Assembly: GCA_036946405.1 (NCBI GenBank) | Contig: JAQIJC010000001.1 | Location: 1,805,001 to 1,869,000, forward strand | Direction of reading: 5' to 3' | Origin: Sphingomonas phyllosphaerae | GTDB lineage: Bacteria; Pseudomonadota; Alphaproteobacteria; Sphingomonadales; Sphingomonadaceae | Length of the DNA stretch: 64,000 bases | Shown: positions 43,977 through 56,997 of the stretch, in pieces | How positions within the stretch are numbered: position 1 is the first letter of the stretch | Layout of the letters: each line of letters opens with the position of its first letter | The notes under the pieces: model-generated | Database searches by the model: none | What the model saw: the letters and a program-made list of their open reading frames with translations, nothing else | Told to the model about the DNA's origin: nothing | Program-made: the position numbers and the translations under genes

Positions 43977-45488
43977 ATGCGCCAGCTCGATCATCATATC
44001 GCGGGCAGCGGCGGTGGCAGCCTCCGCGCGCGCACCGCCGACATTTTCGACCCCAATACCGGCCAGGTACAGGCGCAGGTCGTGCTCGGCACCGCTGCCG
44101 ACCTCGATCGCGCGGTTGCCGCCGCGCAGGCGGCGCAACCGGCATGGGCCGCGACCAACCCGCAGCGTCGCGCACGCGTCATGTTCCGGTTCAAGGAACT
44201 AGTCGAGGCGAACATGGACGCGCTGGCGCATCTGTTGTCGTCAGAACACGGCAAGGTGATCGCCGACTCGAAGGGCGACATCCAGCGCGGGTTGGAGGTG
44301 ATCGAGTTCACCTGTGGCATCCCGCATGTGCTCAAGGGGGAATATACGCAGGGCGCCGGGCCGGGGATCGACGTCTATTCGATGCGTCAGCCGATCGGGA
44401 TCGGGGCGGGGATCACGCCGTTCAACTTTCCGGCGATGATTCCGATGTGGATGTTCGGCGTCGCGATCGCGTGCGGCAACGCCTTCATCCTCAAGCCGAG
44501 CGAGCGCGATCCGAGCGTGCCGGTGCGCCTTGCCGAGCTGATGCGCGAGGCCGGTTTGCCCGAAGGCGTGTTGCAGGTCGTCCACGGCGACAAGGAGATG
44601 GTGGACGCGATCCTCGACCATCCGGCGATCGGCGCGGTCAGCTTCGTGGGTTCGAGCGATATCGCGCATCACGTCTACCGACGCGGTGTCGCAGCGGGGA
44701 AGCGCGTGCAGGCGATGGGCGGCGCGAAGAACCACGGGATCGTCATGCCCGACGCCGATCTCGACCAGGTGGTCGCCGATCTGTCCGGCGCGGCGTTCGG
44801 TTCGGCGGGCGAGCGGTGTATGGCGTTGCCGGTCGTCGTGCCGGTCGGGGACAAGACTGCCGAGGCGCTGCGGCAAAAATTGCTCCCTGCCATCGCAGGC
44901 TTGCGCGTCGGCGTATCGACCGATGCCGAGGCGCATTACGGGCCGGTGGTGAACGGCGCGCATCGCGAGCGCGTCGCGAACTGGATCCAGACCGGTGTTG
45001 ACGAAGGCGCCGAACTGGTCGTCGACGGCCGCGACTTCCGCTTGCAGGGGCATGAGCAGGGTTTCTTCATCGGCCCCAGCCTCTTCGATCACGTCACGCC
45101 CGACATGCAGTCGTACAAGGAAGAAATCTTTGGCCCGGTCCTCCAGATCGTCCGCGCGCCGGATTTCGAGACGGCGCTGCGGCTGCCGAGCGAGCACCAA
45201 TATGGCAACGGGGTCGCGATCTTCACGCGCAACGGCCATGCCGCGCGCGAATTTGCGGCACGGGTCAATGTCGGGATGGTCGGGATCAACGTGCCGATCC
45301 CGGTGCCGGTCGCCTATCATACGTTCGGCGGATGGAAGCGTTCGGCGTTCGGCGACACCAACCAGCATGGCACCGAAGGTGTAAAATTCTGGACCAAGGT
45401 CAAGACTGTAACACAGCGCTGGCCCGATGGGGCCGGCGGCGGACCCGCGGGGGTGCAGGATGCGTTCGTGATTCCGACCATGGGGTGA
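43977..45488 (+). CDS. mmsA: CoA-acylating methylmalonate-semialdehyde dehydrogenase
   Basis: 503 residues from ATG 43977 (SD AGGAGAGA; the ATG five bases earlier is out of frame). Converts methylmalonate semialdehyde to propionyl-CoA in valine catabolism. Landmarks are IGIGAGITPFNFPAMIPMWM, KPSERDPSVPVRLAELMREA, VGSSDIAHHVYRRGVAAGKR, GSAGERCMALPVVVPVG (catalytic Cys) and TFGGWKRSAFGDTNQHG. First gene of the catabolic run to mmsB. Confidence 0.95.
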   Translation: MRQLDHHIAGSGGGSLRARTADIFDPNTGQVQAQVVLGTAADLDRAVAAAQAAQPAWAATNPQRRARVMFRFKELVEANMDALAHLLSSEHGKVIADSKGDIQRGLEVIEFTCGIPHVLKGEYTQGAGPGIDVYSMRQPIGIGAGITPFNFPAMIPMWMFGVAIACGNAFILKPSERDPSVPVRLAELMREAGLPEGVLQVVHGDKEMVDAILDHPAIGAVSFVGSSDIAHHVYRRGVAAGKRVQAMGGAKNHGIVMPDADLDQVVADLSGAAFGSAGERCMALPVVVPVGDKTAEALRQKLLPAIAGLRVGVSTDAEAHYGPVVNGAHRERVANWIQTGVDEGAELVVDGRDFRLQGHEQGFFIGPSLFDHVTPDMQSYKEEIFGPVLQIVRAPDFETALRLPSEHQYGNGVAIFTRNGHAAREFAARVNVGMVGINVPIPVPVAYHTFGGWKRSAFGDTNQHGTEGVKFWTKVKTVTQRWPDGAGGGPAGVQDAFVIPTMG

Positions 45489-45496
45489 TGTGCACG

Positions 45497-46144
45497 ATGC
45501 GACGGCTGGCCAAGACTTTCGTTCCGTCTTCCGTTCAGCTCGAGCAGCCGTCGAGCGAAGTCGAGACGGCGTGTCGAGAGGGCGCGACGGAGCGCATCGC
45601 TCTCGACGGACGGGTTCTCGGCTTCGCTCGAACCCTGCTCGAGCCGAACGGCGGTTGGACAACAGCGCTGGCGCTGGCGCTCGCCGCCTGTTCCGGCCAC
45701 GACGCCGACTACAACCGTGTGGACGTGCCCGAGAAGGAAGCCGCGGCGCAGGCGGCGATCGAGCAGGCGGTGGCGCAGAACGGCGCCGCCACCACCGCGC
45801 GTACTGGCGTCCCGATCGCCAAGAGCACGCCCAACGCCGCACGCGATCGTGCCTTTCCCACGGAATTCCTTGGCTATTGGGGTGCGGGCGACAATGATTG
45901 CGAGCTGGCCAATACCGAAGCGACCGGCCGGATCAACATCGACGCCGATACGATCCGCCTGTACGAATCGCGCGCCCGTGTGCAGCGCATCGACCGCCGC
46001 AGCCCGCAGGAAGTCACTGTAGACCTGCGCTTTTCGGGCGAGGGGCCGAGCTTCTACGCCCGCGAGGTCTACCGGCTCGACGCTGGCAGTACCGCTTTGG
46101 TGCGCACCAGCCCGACCGCCACGCAGCGCTATCGCCGCTGCTGA
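45497..46144 (+). CDS. Hypothetical lipoprotein with a palindromic element inserted
   Basis: 215 residues as read from ATG 45497. After MRRLAKTF come ~40 residues encoded by a 121-bp palindrome (45531-45651), and then ALALALAACSGHDADY, a lipobox-like AAC. Without the insert, MRRLA joined to the ALALALAAC stretch would be an ordinary lipoprotein signal. The C-terminus (GYWGAGDNDCELANTEATGR ... RTSPTATQRYRRC) is a globular part of unknown function. The frame is open through the insert. Whether the protein is exported is unclear. Confidence 0.65.
   Translation: MRRLAKTFVPSSVQLEQPSSEVETACREGATERIALDGRVLGFARTLLEPNGGWTTALALALAACSGHDADYNRVDVPEKEAAAQAAIEQAVAQNGAATTARTGVPIAKSTPNAARDRAFPTEFLGYWGAGDNDCELANTEATGRINIDADTIRLYESRARVQRIDRRSPQEVTVDLRFSGEGPSFYAREVYRLDAGSTALVRTSPTATQRYRRC
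45531..45651 (+). repeat. 121-bp palindromic element inside a coding region
   Basis: Left arm CCGTTCAGCTCGAGCAGC... and the reverse complement of the right arm (CCGTTCGGCTCGAGCAGG...) agree over about 50 bases with few changes, including GTCGAGCGAAG-type sequence. It is the only such insert in a gene seen here. Confidence 0.75.
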
Positions 46145-46155
46145 GGATATTGAGC

Positions 46156-47301
46156 ATGACCGACCAGTTCGACCTGACCGACGAGCAGCGCGAAATTCAG
46201 GCGCTCGCGCAACGCTTTACCGCCGACCGGATCACGCCGTTCGCGGCGGAGTGGGACGAAAGGCATATCTTTCCGCGAGATACGATCAAGGCGGCCGCCG
46301 AGCTGGGCTTCGCCGCGATCTACGTCAGCGAGGAAAGCGGGGGGATCAACCTCGGACGGCTGGAGGCGGCGCTGATCATGGAAGCGATGGCGTATGGCTG
46401 CCCGGCGACCAGTGCCTTCATTTCCATCCATAATATGGCGAGCTGGATCATCGATCGCTTCGGATCGGCGGAGCTGAAGGCGCGCTATCTGCCCGATCTG
46501 GTGACGATGGATCGCATCGCCAGCTATTGCCTGACCGAGCCGGGCTCGGGATCGGATGCGGCGGCGCTGAAGACCAGCGCGTACCGCGATGGCGACGAAT
46601 ATATCGTCAACGGGACAAAACAGTTCATCTCCGGTGCCGGAGAGAACGAGCTTTACGTCACCATGGTGCGCACCGGTGCCGAAGGTCCGAAGGGCATCTC
46701 CTGCCTCGTGATCGAAAAGGACATACCCGGGGTGTCGTTCGGCGCCAACGAGCGCAAGCTGGGCTGGCACGCGCAGCCGACGCGCGCGGTAACGTTCGAC
46801 AATGTCCGCGTGCCGGTCGCCAATCGCGTCGGCGAGGAAGGCGAAGGGTTCCGCTTCGCGATGGCTGGGCTCGACGGCGGACGGCTCAACATCGGCGCGT
46901 GCTCGCTGGGCGGGGCGCAGCGCTGTCTGGACGAGGCGATCCGCTATACGAAGGACCGCAAGCAATTCGGCACGGCGGTGAGCGATTTCCAGAACACGCA
47001 GTTCATGCTGGCGGACATGGAGACCGAGCTGCAGGCGGCGCGCTGTCTGCTGTACGTCGCCGCCGCCAAGGTGACGGCGGGCGCGCCCGACAAGACGCGC
47101 TTCGCGGCGATGGCGAAGCGGCTGGCGACCGACACCGGGTCGAGCGTCGTCGATCGCGCGCTGCAACTCCACGGCGGCTACGGTTATCTGATGGACTATC
47201 CGATCGAGCGCTTCTGGCGCGACCTGCGGGTGCATTCGATCCTCGAGGGGACGAATCAGGTGATGCGGATGATCGTTGGGCGCGAGCTGGTGCGGCAGTG
47301 A
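46156..47301 (+). CDS. Acyl-CoA dehydrogenase (isobutyryl-CoA dehydrogenase type)
   Basis: 381 residues from ATG 46156. FAD-dependent: SYCLTEPGSGSDAAALKTSA, FISGAGENELYVTMVRTGA, GGAQRCLDEAIRYTKDRKQF, LHGGYGYLMDYPIERFWRDL and IHSILEGTNQVMRMIVGREL (catalytic Glu in EGTNQV). Its place between mmsA and the 3-hydroxyisobutyryl-CoA hydrolase suggests isobutyryl-CoA as substrate. Lone lipoprotein between it and mmsA is probably transcribed with it. Confidence 0.9.
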   Translation: MTDQFDLTDEQREIQALAQRFTADRITPFAAEWDERHIFPRDTIKAAAELGFAAIYVSEESGGINLGRLEAALIMEAMAYGCPATSAFISIHNMASWIIDRFGSAELKARYLPDLVTMDRIASYCLTEPGSGSDAAALKTSAYRDGDEYIVNGTKQFISGAGENELYVTMVRTGAEGPKGISCLVIEKDIPGVSFGANERKLGWHAQPTRAVTFDNVRVPVANRVGEEGEGFRFAMAGLDGGRLNIGACSLGGAQRCLDEAIRYTKDRKQFGTAVSDFQNTQFMLADMETELQAARCLLYVAAAKVTAGAPDKTRFAAMAKRLATDTGSSVVDRALQLHGGYGYLMDYPIERFWRDLRVHSILEGTNQVMRMIVGRELVRQ

Positions 47302-47318
47302 GGAGGCGGGGGCGGGAT

Positions 47319-47512
47319 CCCTCGCCCCTCCGCAGGAGGGGAGAGGGATGCGGAGACTTGGCGGCTTTGGCGCCTAGTCGAAGCTGGGCGAGGGGTGAGC
47401 GGTTCGCTTCGAACCGCACGGCGCTGCGCGCCGTTCGACCCCTCACCCAAGCTTCGCTAGCCCATGAATGGGCAAGCTGCGCTATCCCTCTCCCCTCTCC
47501 GGGGAGAGGGTG
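47319..47512 (+). repeat. Composite palindromic repeat region
   Basis: ATCCCTCGCCCCTCCGCAGG... then AGGGGAGAGGGAT forms one stem at 47328-47349. GGGCGAGGGGTGAG (47387) pairs with CCCCTCACCC (47439). A second ATCCCTCTCCCCTC...GGGGAGAGGG motif ends at 47510. The last arm carries the ribosome-binding site of the next gene. Confidence 0.7.
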
Positions 47513-47514
47513 AC

Positions 47515-48555
47515 ATGAAAGACCTCATCACGACCATCGAAGGCCCGGTCGGGCGCATCCGGCTCAACCGGCCGAAGGCGCTGCACGCGCTTACCACCGC
47601 GATGTGTCAGGGCATCCTCGACGCGCTGGAGCAGTGGCGCGGTGACGAGGCGGTGCGGTGCGTCATGATCGACCATGCCGAGGGACGCGGCTTTTGCGCG
47701 GGCGGCGACATAAGGATGCTCGCCGGCAGCGGCGCCCGCGACGGGGCGGAGGCGCGCGCCTTCTTCCACGCCGAATATCGCATGAACCACCGGCTGTTCA
47801 CCTACGTCAAGGACACGGTCGCCTTCATGGACGGGGTGACGATGGGCGGTGGAGTCGGCGTATCGCAGCCGTGCCGCTATCGCGTCGCGACCGAGCATAC
47901 GCGGCTGGCGATGCCCGAAACCGGGATCGGGCTGTTCCCCGATGTCGGCGGCGGCTGGTATCTGTCGCGGCTGCCGGGGCGGATCGGGCAGTATCTGGCG
48001 CTGACCGGCGCGCGGCTCGACGGCGCGGAGGCGCTCGCGCTCGGGCTGGCGACGCATTACCTGCCGGCGGCGCGGATCGAGGAGGCCAAGGCGCGGATCC
48101 TCGCCGATCCCGATGCGATCGAGGCGACGCTGTCCGGACTGGCGGAGGAAGCCCCCGCGGCGAAGCTGCTCGCGGAGCGGGAGGTGATCGACCGGCTGTT
48201 CGCGTCGGACGAGCTGGAAGCGGTGCTCGACGCATTGAAGGGCGATGGCGGTGCGTTCGCGCAGGCGAGCTTGGCGACGCTCGCCACCAAGTCGCCGCAG
48301 GCGATGAAGGTGTCGCTCAAATTGCTCAAGGATGCCGCGGGGATGGCGACGTTCGCCGACGAGATGCGGCAGGAATATGCGGTCGCGTGCCGGGTCGTGC
48401 AGCGCCCCGATTTCATCGAGGGCGTGCGCGCGCTGATCGTCGACAAGGACAATGCGCCGCGCTGGGAGCCGGCGACGATCGAGGGGGTGAGCGATCATAT
48501 GATCGACCGCATCTTCGCGCCGTTGCCGGAGAATGAGGCGTGGACGCCGGGGTGA
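47515..48555 (+). CDS. 3-hydroxyisobutyryl-CoA hydrolase (crotonase superfamily)
   Basis: 346 residues from ATG 47515. Crotonase fold: RIRLNRPKALHALTTAMCQG, AEGRGFCAGGDIRMLAGSG (oxyanion), MDGVTMGGGVGVSQPCRYRV and PETGIGLFPDVGGGWYLSRL, which is typical of HIBCH. The long C-terminal part (~140 residues) also fits the hydrolase more than an enoyl-CoA hydratase. Its ribosome-binding site (GGAGAGGG) is part of the repeat directly upstream. Confidence 0.9.
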   Translation: MKDLITTIEGPVGRIRLNRPKALHALTTAMCQGILDALEQWRGDEAVRCVMIDHAEGRGFCAGGDIRMLAGSGARDGAEARAFFHAEYRMNHRLFTYVKDTVAFMDGVTMGGGVGVSQPCRYRVATEHTRLAMPETGIGLFPDVGGGWYLSRLPGRIGQYLALTGARLDGAEALALGLATHYLPAARIEEAKARILADPDAIEATLSGLAEEAPAAKLLAEREVIDRLFASDELEAVLDALKGDGGAFAQASLATLATKSPQAMKVSLKLLKDAAGMATFADEMRQEYAVACRVVQRPDFIEGVRALIVDKDNAPRWEPATIEGVSDHMIDRIFAPLPENEAWTPG

Positions 48556-48583
48556 TGGGGGTGTGTGGTCGCCTATCTTACGC

Positions 48584-48649
48584 CGTTCGCCCTGAGCTTG
48601 TCGAAGGGCGTGTTGCGGGACGTGTGCTTCGACAGGCTCAGCACGAACG
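48584..48649 (-). repeat. 66-bp palindromic repeat, copy 3 (inverted)
   Basis: CGTTCGCCCTGAGCTTGTCG...TTCGACAGGCTCAGCACGAACG, reverse orientation to the copies at 5032 and 21828. Confidence 0.85.
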
Positions 48650-48658
48650 GGTAATGCC

Positions 48659-48791
48659 CGTCGCCCCTGCGGAGGCAGGGGCCCATGTCTGTGGCGTGTC
48701 GCGCAGCGGTGGACACATTCGGTGCGGTAACTGAGTCAGGCCGGTACGATAGACTAGACAGTCATAGGCCCCTGCCTGCGCAGGGGCGACG
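48659..48791 (+). repeat. 133-bp inverted repeat, copy 2
   Basis: CGTCGCCCCTGCGGAGGCAG...CCTGCGCAGGGGCGACGG, related to 9614-9744. It ends against the GGAGGTGA ribosome-binding site of the next gene. Confidence 0.8.
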
Positions 48792-48804
48792 GAGGTGAGG
48801 CGAT

Positions 48805-49581
48805 ATGGCCGAGTACGAAACCTTATTGGTCGAACAGCGCGGGGGCGTGACGCTCGTCACGCTCAACCGGCCCAAGGCGCTCAACGCGCTCAACTCGCAG
48901 GTACTCGCCGACCTGCTCGCGGCGCTGGCCGCCTTCGACGCCGACGCGACGCAGGGCTGCGCGGTGCTGACCGGCAGCGAGAAGGCGTTCGCGGCCGGGG
49001 CGGACATCAAGGAGATGTCAGCGCAGGGCTTCGCCGACATGTACGGCGGCAATTTCTTCGGCGGCTACGAACGGCTGACGCAGACGCGCAAGCCGATCAT
49101 CGCCGCGGTCGCCGGCTACGCGCTGGGCGGCGGGTGCGAGCTGGCGATGATGTGCGACTTCATCCTCGCCGCCGATACCGCGAAGTTCGGGCAACCCGAG
49201 ATCAAGCTGGCGGTGACGCCGGGAATGGGCGGGTCGCAGCGGCTGGCGCGCGCGGTCGGCAAGGCCAAGGCGATGGAAATGTGCCTGACCGGGCGGATGA
49301 TCGACGCCGCCGAGGCGGAACGCGCCGGGCTGGTCAGCCGTATCGTTCCGGCGGCCGAGCTGGTCGACGAAGCGGTGAAGACCGCGCAGACGATCGCCGA
49401 CATGGCGCCGCTCGCCGTGCTGGCGAACAAGGAAATGGTCAACGCCGCGTTCGAGACGACCTTGGCGCAAGGCGTGCAGTTCGAGCGGCGGCTGTTCCAC
49501 GGGCTGTTCGGCACGGCGGACCAGAAGGAAGGCATGACGGCGTTCGTCGAGAAGCGCCCCGGCCAATGGACGGGCAAATAG
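48805..49581 (+). CDS. Enoyl-CoA hydratase
   Basis: 258 residues with strong SD GGAGGTGA. Crotonase fold: [39 protein letters not shown] (oxyanion), [20 protein letters not shown] and [20 protein letters not shown], with the acid/base Glu pair typical of ECH. Hydrates methacrylyl-CoA or crotonyl-CoA in valine/fatty-acid catabolism; the exact substrate is inferred from neighbours. Confidence 0.92.
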   Translation: MAEYETLLVEQRGGVTLVTLNRPKALNALNSQVLADLLAALAAFDADATQGCAVLTGSEKAFAAGADIKEMSAQGFADMYGGNFFGGYERLTQTRKPIIAAVAGYALGGGCELAMMCDFILAADTAKFGQPEIKLAVTPGMGGSQRLARAVGKAKAMEMCLTGRMIDAAEAERAGLVSRIVPAAELVDEAVKTAQTIADMAPLAVLANKEMVNAAFETTLAQGVQFERRLFHGLFGTADQKEGMTAFVEKRPGQWTGK

Positions 49582-49591
49582 GAGAAGCGAG

Positions 49592-49861
49592 ATGACCGTG
49601 GTGATCCTGATGCTGCTAACGATCGTCGTCGCGGGGGCGGCGGCGGTGTGGGTTCTGCGCTGGGGCATGGTGAAGGCGGCGACAGTCGTCGGACTGATCG
49701 GCGCGGCGGCGATGATCGTCGCGATGCTGGCATCGGTGTCGGCGCGGTTCGAGGCGGTGGCGATCACCTTCGTCGGGACGTTCGTCGGCGTCGCGTTGCT
49801 GGCGCTGATCGGGGCGGGGATCGGCAGGCTGCTACGGCCGCGCCGCGCAAGGATCGCATGA
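49592..49861 (+). CDS. Small three-helix membrane protein
   Basis: 89 residues, almost entirely hydrophobic: VVILMLLTIVVAGAAAVWVL, ATVVGLIGAAAMIVAMLASV and VGTFVGVALLALIGAGIGRL. No family recognised. Its stop overlaps the start of mmsB (ATGA), so it belongs to the same operon. A membrane function linked to branched-chain catabolism is not evident. Confidence 0.7.
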   Translation: MTVVILMLLTIVVAGAAAVWVLRWGMVKAATVVGLIGAAAMIVAMLASVSARFEAVAITFVGTFVGVALLALIGAGIGRLLRPRRARIA

Positions 49862-50742
49862 TGGCGCGCGTCGGCTTCATCGGGCTCGGCAACATGGGCG
49901 GCGGCATGGCCGCCAACCTCGCGAAGAAGGGGCATGACGTCCGCGCCTTCGACCTGTCGACGGCGGCGCTCGACGCAGCGAAGGCGGCCGGGTGCCTGCC
50001 GGTCGCGTCGGCGCGCGAGGCCGCCGACGGCGCAGAGGCGGTGGTGACGATGCTCCCCGCCGGCACCCATGTCGCGCAGGTTTATGCCGAGAGCCTGTCC
50101 GACGTCGCGGTCGATACGGTGCTGATCGATTGTTCGACGATCGACCTCGCCACCGCGCGGCGGATCGCCGGCGAGGCGGCGGCGCGCGGGATCGCGGCGG
50201 TCGATGCGCCGGTGTCCGGCGGGATTGCGGCGGCGCAGGCGGGAACGCTGACCTTCATGGTCGGCGGCCCGGCGGCGTCGTTCGACCGCGCGCGGCCGTT
50301 CCTCGAGGATATGGGCAAGGCGGTGATCCATGCCGGCGACAGCGGCGCGGGGCAGGTCGCGAAGATGTGCAACAACCTGATCCTCGGCGCGACGATGGCG
50401 GCGACGTGCGAGGCGTTCGCGCTGGCGGAGAAGCTGGGGCTGGATGCGCAGACCTTCTACGACATTTCCAGCAAGGCGACCGGTCAGAGCTGGTCGATGA
50501 CGTCTTATTGTCCGGTGCCGGGGGTCGGGCCGGAGTCGCCGGCCGATCGCGACTATCAGGGCGGGTTCGCGGGAGCGTTGATGCTCAAGGATCTCGAACT
50601 GGCGATGGCGGCGGCCGACGGCGCGGCGGCGCAGGTGCCGATGGGGACGCGCGCGCGCGACCTCTACCGGCAGTTCGTCGAGGCGGGGCAGGGCGGGCTG
50701 GATTTCTCGGGGATCATCCGGATGCTGGAGGGCGCGCGATAG
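49858..50742 (+). CDS. mmsB: 3-hydroxyisobutyrate dehydrogenase
   Basis: 294 residues from ATG 49858 (MMARVGFIGLGNMGGGMAA). NAD-binding: GFIGLGNMGGGMAANLAKKG; substrate site DAPVSGGIAAAQAGTLTFMV; catalytic lysine in GAGQVAKMCNNLILG. Oxidises 3-hydroxyisobutyrate to methylmalonate semialdehyde, the substrate of MmsA. This completes the valine route from isobutyryl-CoA within 43-51 kb. Confidence 0.94.
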   Translation: MMARVGFIGLGNMGGGMAANLAKKGHDVRAFDLSTAALDAAKAAGCLPVASAREAADGAEAVVTMLPAGTHVAQVYAESLSDVAVDTVLIDCSTIDLATARRIAGEAAARGIAAVDAPVSGGIAAAQAGTLTFMVGGPAASFDRARPFLEDMGKAVIHAGDSGAGQVAKMCNNLILGATMAATCEAFALAEKLGLDAQTFYDISSKATGQSWSMTSYCPVPGVGPESPADRDYQGGFAGALMLKDLELAMAAADGAAAQVPMGTRARDLYRQFVEAGQGGLDFSGIIRMLEGAR

Positions 50743-50832
50743 GCGGGCCGTCATGCCGGACCCTTTCGACAAGTTCAGGAAAGCCTTGATTGGGGGTCCC
50801 GCTTCGTCTTCACGGTGACCGAGCCAGAGCAC

Positions 50833-50984
50833 GATCCATCCGGGCCGAAGCGTCACCCCGGCGAAGGCCGGGGCCCAGTTGGGGGACGCTGATAATGTAG
50901 GTCGCGCCTCGTTTCATTGGCCTTCCCAACTGGGCCCCGGCCTCCGCCCGGGTGACGACGGGGATGGTTCAAGCCGTATGGATC
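50833..50984 (+). repeat. 152-bp inverted-repeat element, copy D
   Basis: GATCCATCCGGGCCGAAGCG...TTCAAGCCGTATGGATC, with CACCCCGGCG...CCGGGTGAC inside and CCCAGTTGGG/CCCAACTGGG around the core. Same orientation as copy A. Positions 50743-50832 hold a fragment of another repeat; no gene. Confidence 0.8.
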
Positions 50985-51071
50985 ACAGTCTCGCGACGGT
51001 CGGAGCGGAGCGGCTCTCTCGCCCGCCGACTGCCGTGGACGGCGCGCTCCCCTCGTGCCACCTGCGCCGCC

Positions 51072-51575
51072 ATGCCGCCTGCCCTGATCGCCGCGCTCGT
51101 CACCTTCGTCGCCTTTCTGATCGGGCTGACGCTCCCCGATCTCGACTTGCGATTGTGGCTCGGGCATCGCAGCGCGCTGACGCACAGCATCGCGCCGGCC
51201 TGTGCGCTGCTCGCGCGGCGGCAGTGGTATCCGGCGGCGTGCGGGGTCGGGGCGGGGACCGGATTGCACCTTGCGGCGGATACGTTTCCGCACCGGATGA
51301 TCGGTTATGCGACGGTCAAGCTGCCGCTGGTCGGCGCGCTGTCGGCGGGGGCGTCCTATTGGTGGCTCGCGCTCAACGCGCTCGCCGCATTGGCGCTGGC
51401 GGTGTGGCTGGCGCGGCGGCTCCACGCTCCGGCGACCGCGGCGCTGCTGACGCTCGCGGTGGCTGTAGCGGGCGCGGGGTATCTGTGGCGGACCGATGGC
51501 GGCTGGCCGGTGCTCGCGCTTGCCGCGGGGGCGCTATGGCTCGCATGGCGCTGGCGGTATGCGCGGCGGGTCTAA
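51072..51575 (+). CDS. Membrane protein, YdjM/metal-dependent-hydrolase-like
   Basis: 167 residues from ATG 51072, with about four transmembrane helices. LPDLDLRLWLGHRSALTHSI carries the GHRxxxHS motif of the YdjM/DUF457 family of membrane-bound metal-dependent hydrolase-like proteins, and GTGLHLAADTFPH supplies a second HxxxD. The substrate is unknown. Earlier in-frame starts add a basic segment with no hydrophobic character and are rejected. Confidence 0.75.
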   Translation: MPPALIAALVTFVAFLIGLTLPDLDLRLWLGHRSALTHSIAPACALLARRQWYPAACGVGAGTGLHLAADTFPHRMIGYATVKLPLVGALSAGASYWWLALNALAALALAVWLARRLHAPATAALLTLAVAVAGAGYLWRTDGGWPVLALAAGALWLAWRWRYARRV

Positions 51576-51584
51576 TGTCTTTCC

Positions 51585-51692
51585 CGTCACCCCGGCGAAG
51601 GCCGGGGTCCAGTTACGGAACGTTCGTGACGATACGCCGCGCTACGTTACGACCACCTTTGAAACTGGACCCCGGCCTTCGCCGGGGTGACG
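51585..51692 (+). repeat. 108-bp inverted repeat
   Basis: CGTCACCCCGGCGAAGGCCGGGGTCCAGTT...AACTGGACCCCGGCCTTCGCCGGGGTGACG, with nearly perfect 30-base arms. Same outer ends as the 152-bp element but a different core. It sits between the convergent membrane gene and gltB. Confidence 0.85.
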
Positions 51693-51705
51693 GGACAGGA
51701 TGGGG

Positions 51706-56212
<4,507 letters not shown>

Positions 56213-56226
<14 letters not shown>

Positions 56227-56704
56227 GAAGAAGCCTTTCCCGCTCTACGAAACTGTCGATGGATATCCGCGTGGCGAAGAGTGTGTCGCTCTTCTCCCAA
56301 GCGGCGTTTACCTGCGCGGCCTGCTTGTCAGGATGCAGGGGATATTGGTGAGCCAGTTCGTTGCGAACCCGCACCGCATCTGCCCAAATCTTCGGGTCAT
56401 CGATCACGCCGAGCGCGGCGGCACGCTGGGCCACGTCGCGCGGGGTCAGTCGCTCGACCTTGCCGAGCTGCATCAGCATGGCAATCGTCTTCAGCGTACG
56501 ACCAAGCGTGTCTTCCAACTGCTCGAACGTCTTCAGAAAAGCCAGAACGTCGATATCGCGGTCCGGGTCGAGGCTACGCATCCGATCGGCGTCGATCGGC
56601 ATAAGCGGAGCAAGCCGCGCACGCAAAACGACCAAGCGGTCGGCGAGACGGGCAACCGTCGCCAGATGCTCACGCAGCATCGCGATTTCACCGTCGCGTG
56701 TCAC
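56213..56704 (-). CDS. HEPN-domain protein (HepT-like putative toxin)
   Basis: 163 residues from GTG 56704. Helical throughout. Near the C-terminus VRVRNELAHQYPLHPDKQ contains the RX4HXY motif (R-NELA-H-Q-Y) of HEPN RNase toxins such as HepT, whose tyrosine is AMPylated by MntA. LEDTLGRTLKTIAMLMQLGK fits the HEPN core. It pairs with the nucleotidyltransferase gene upstream (GTGA overlap) and overlaps gltB by 14 bases. Toxin activity is inferred from family only. Confidence 0.82.
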
Positions 56705-56997
56705 AGCACGATCCCATCTCGTAGTGCGACCATATCGATCGCGGATGGCTGTCTGCCGCGACGATGCAGTACGACGTCCACCTTCTGCTCTTCTATTTGC
56801 GCGAACAACGCCTCATCAAAGCGCGCACGCGCGGACCACTCATCAATGTCATTCTCCACTTCAATATGGAGGTCGATGTCTCCGCCCTTGCGCGTGTCGC
56901 TGGCACGGCTGCCGAACAGTCGCACGACGGCCGACGGGCCGAACGCCCGGCGCGCGGCGCGCCGGATTGCCTCCGCCTCGCCGGGCTCCAACCTCAC
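56701..56997 (-). CDS. MNT-type minimal nucleotidyltransferase (putative antitoxin)
   Basis: 98 residues from GTG 56997. RLFGSRASDTRKGGDIDLHI has the GS-x9-DxD nucleotidyltransferase signature, and the third acidic residue is likely the Asp in QKVDVVLHRRG. Short MNT proteins of this size neutralise HEPN partners, in the HepT/MntA case by AMPylation. The start overlaps the gltD stop (GTGA) and the stop overlaps the HEPN start (GTGA), so expression is tied to gltD. Confidence 0.85.
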   Translation of the reverse strand: MRLEPGEAEAIRRAARRAFGPSAVVRLFGSRASDTRKGGDIDLHIEVENDIDEWSARARFDEALFAQIEEQKVDVVLHRRGRQPSAIDMVALRDGIVL

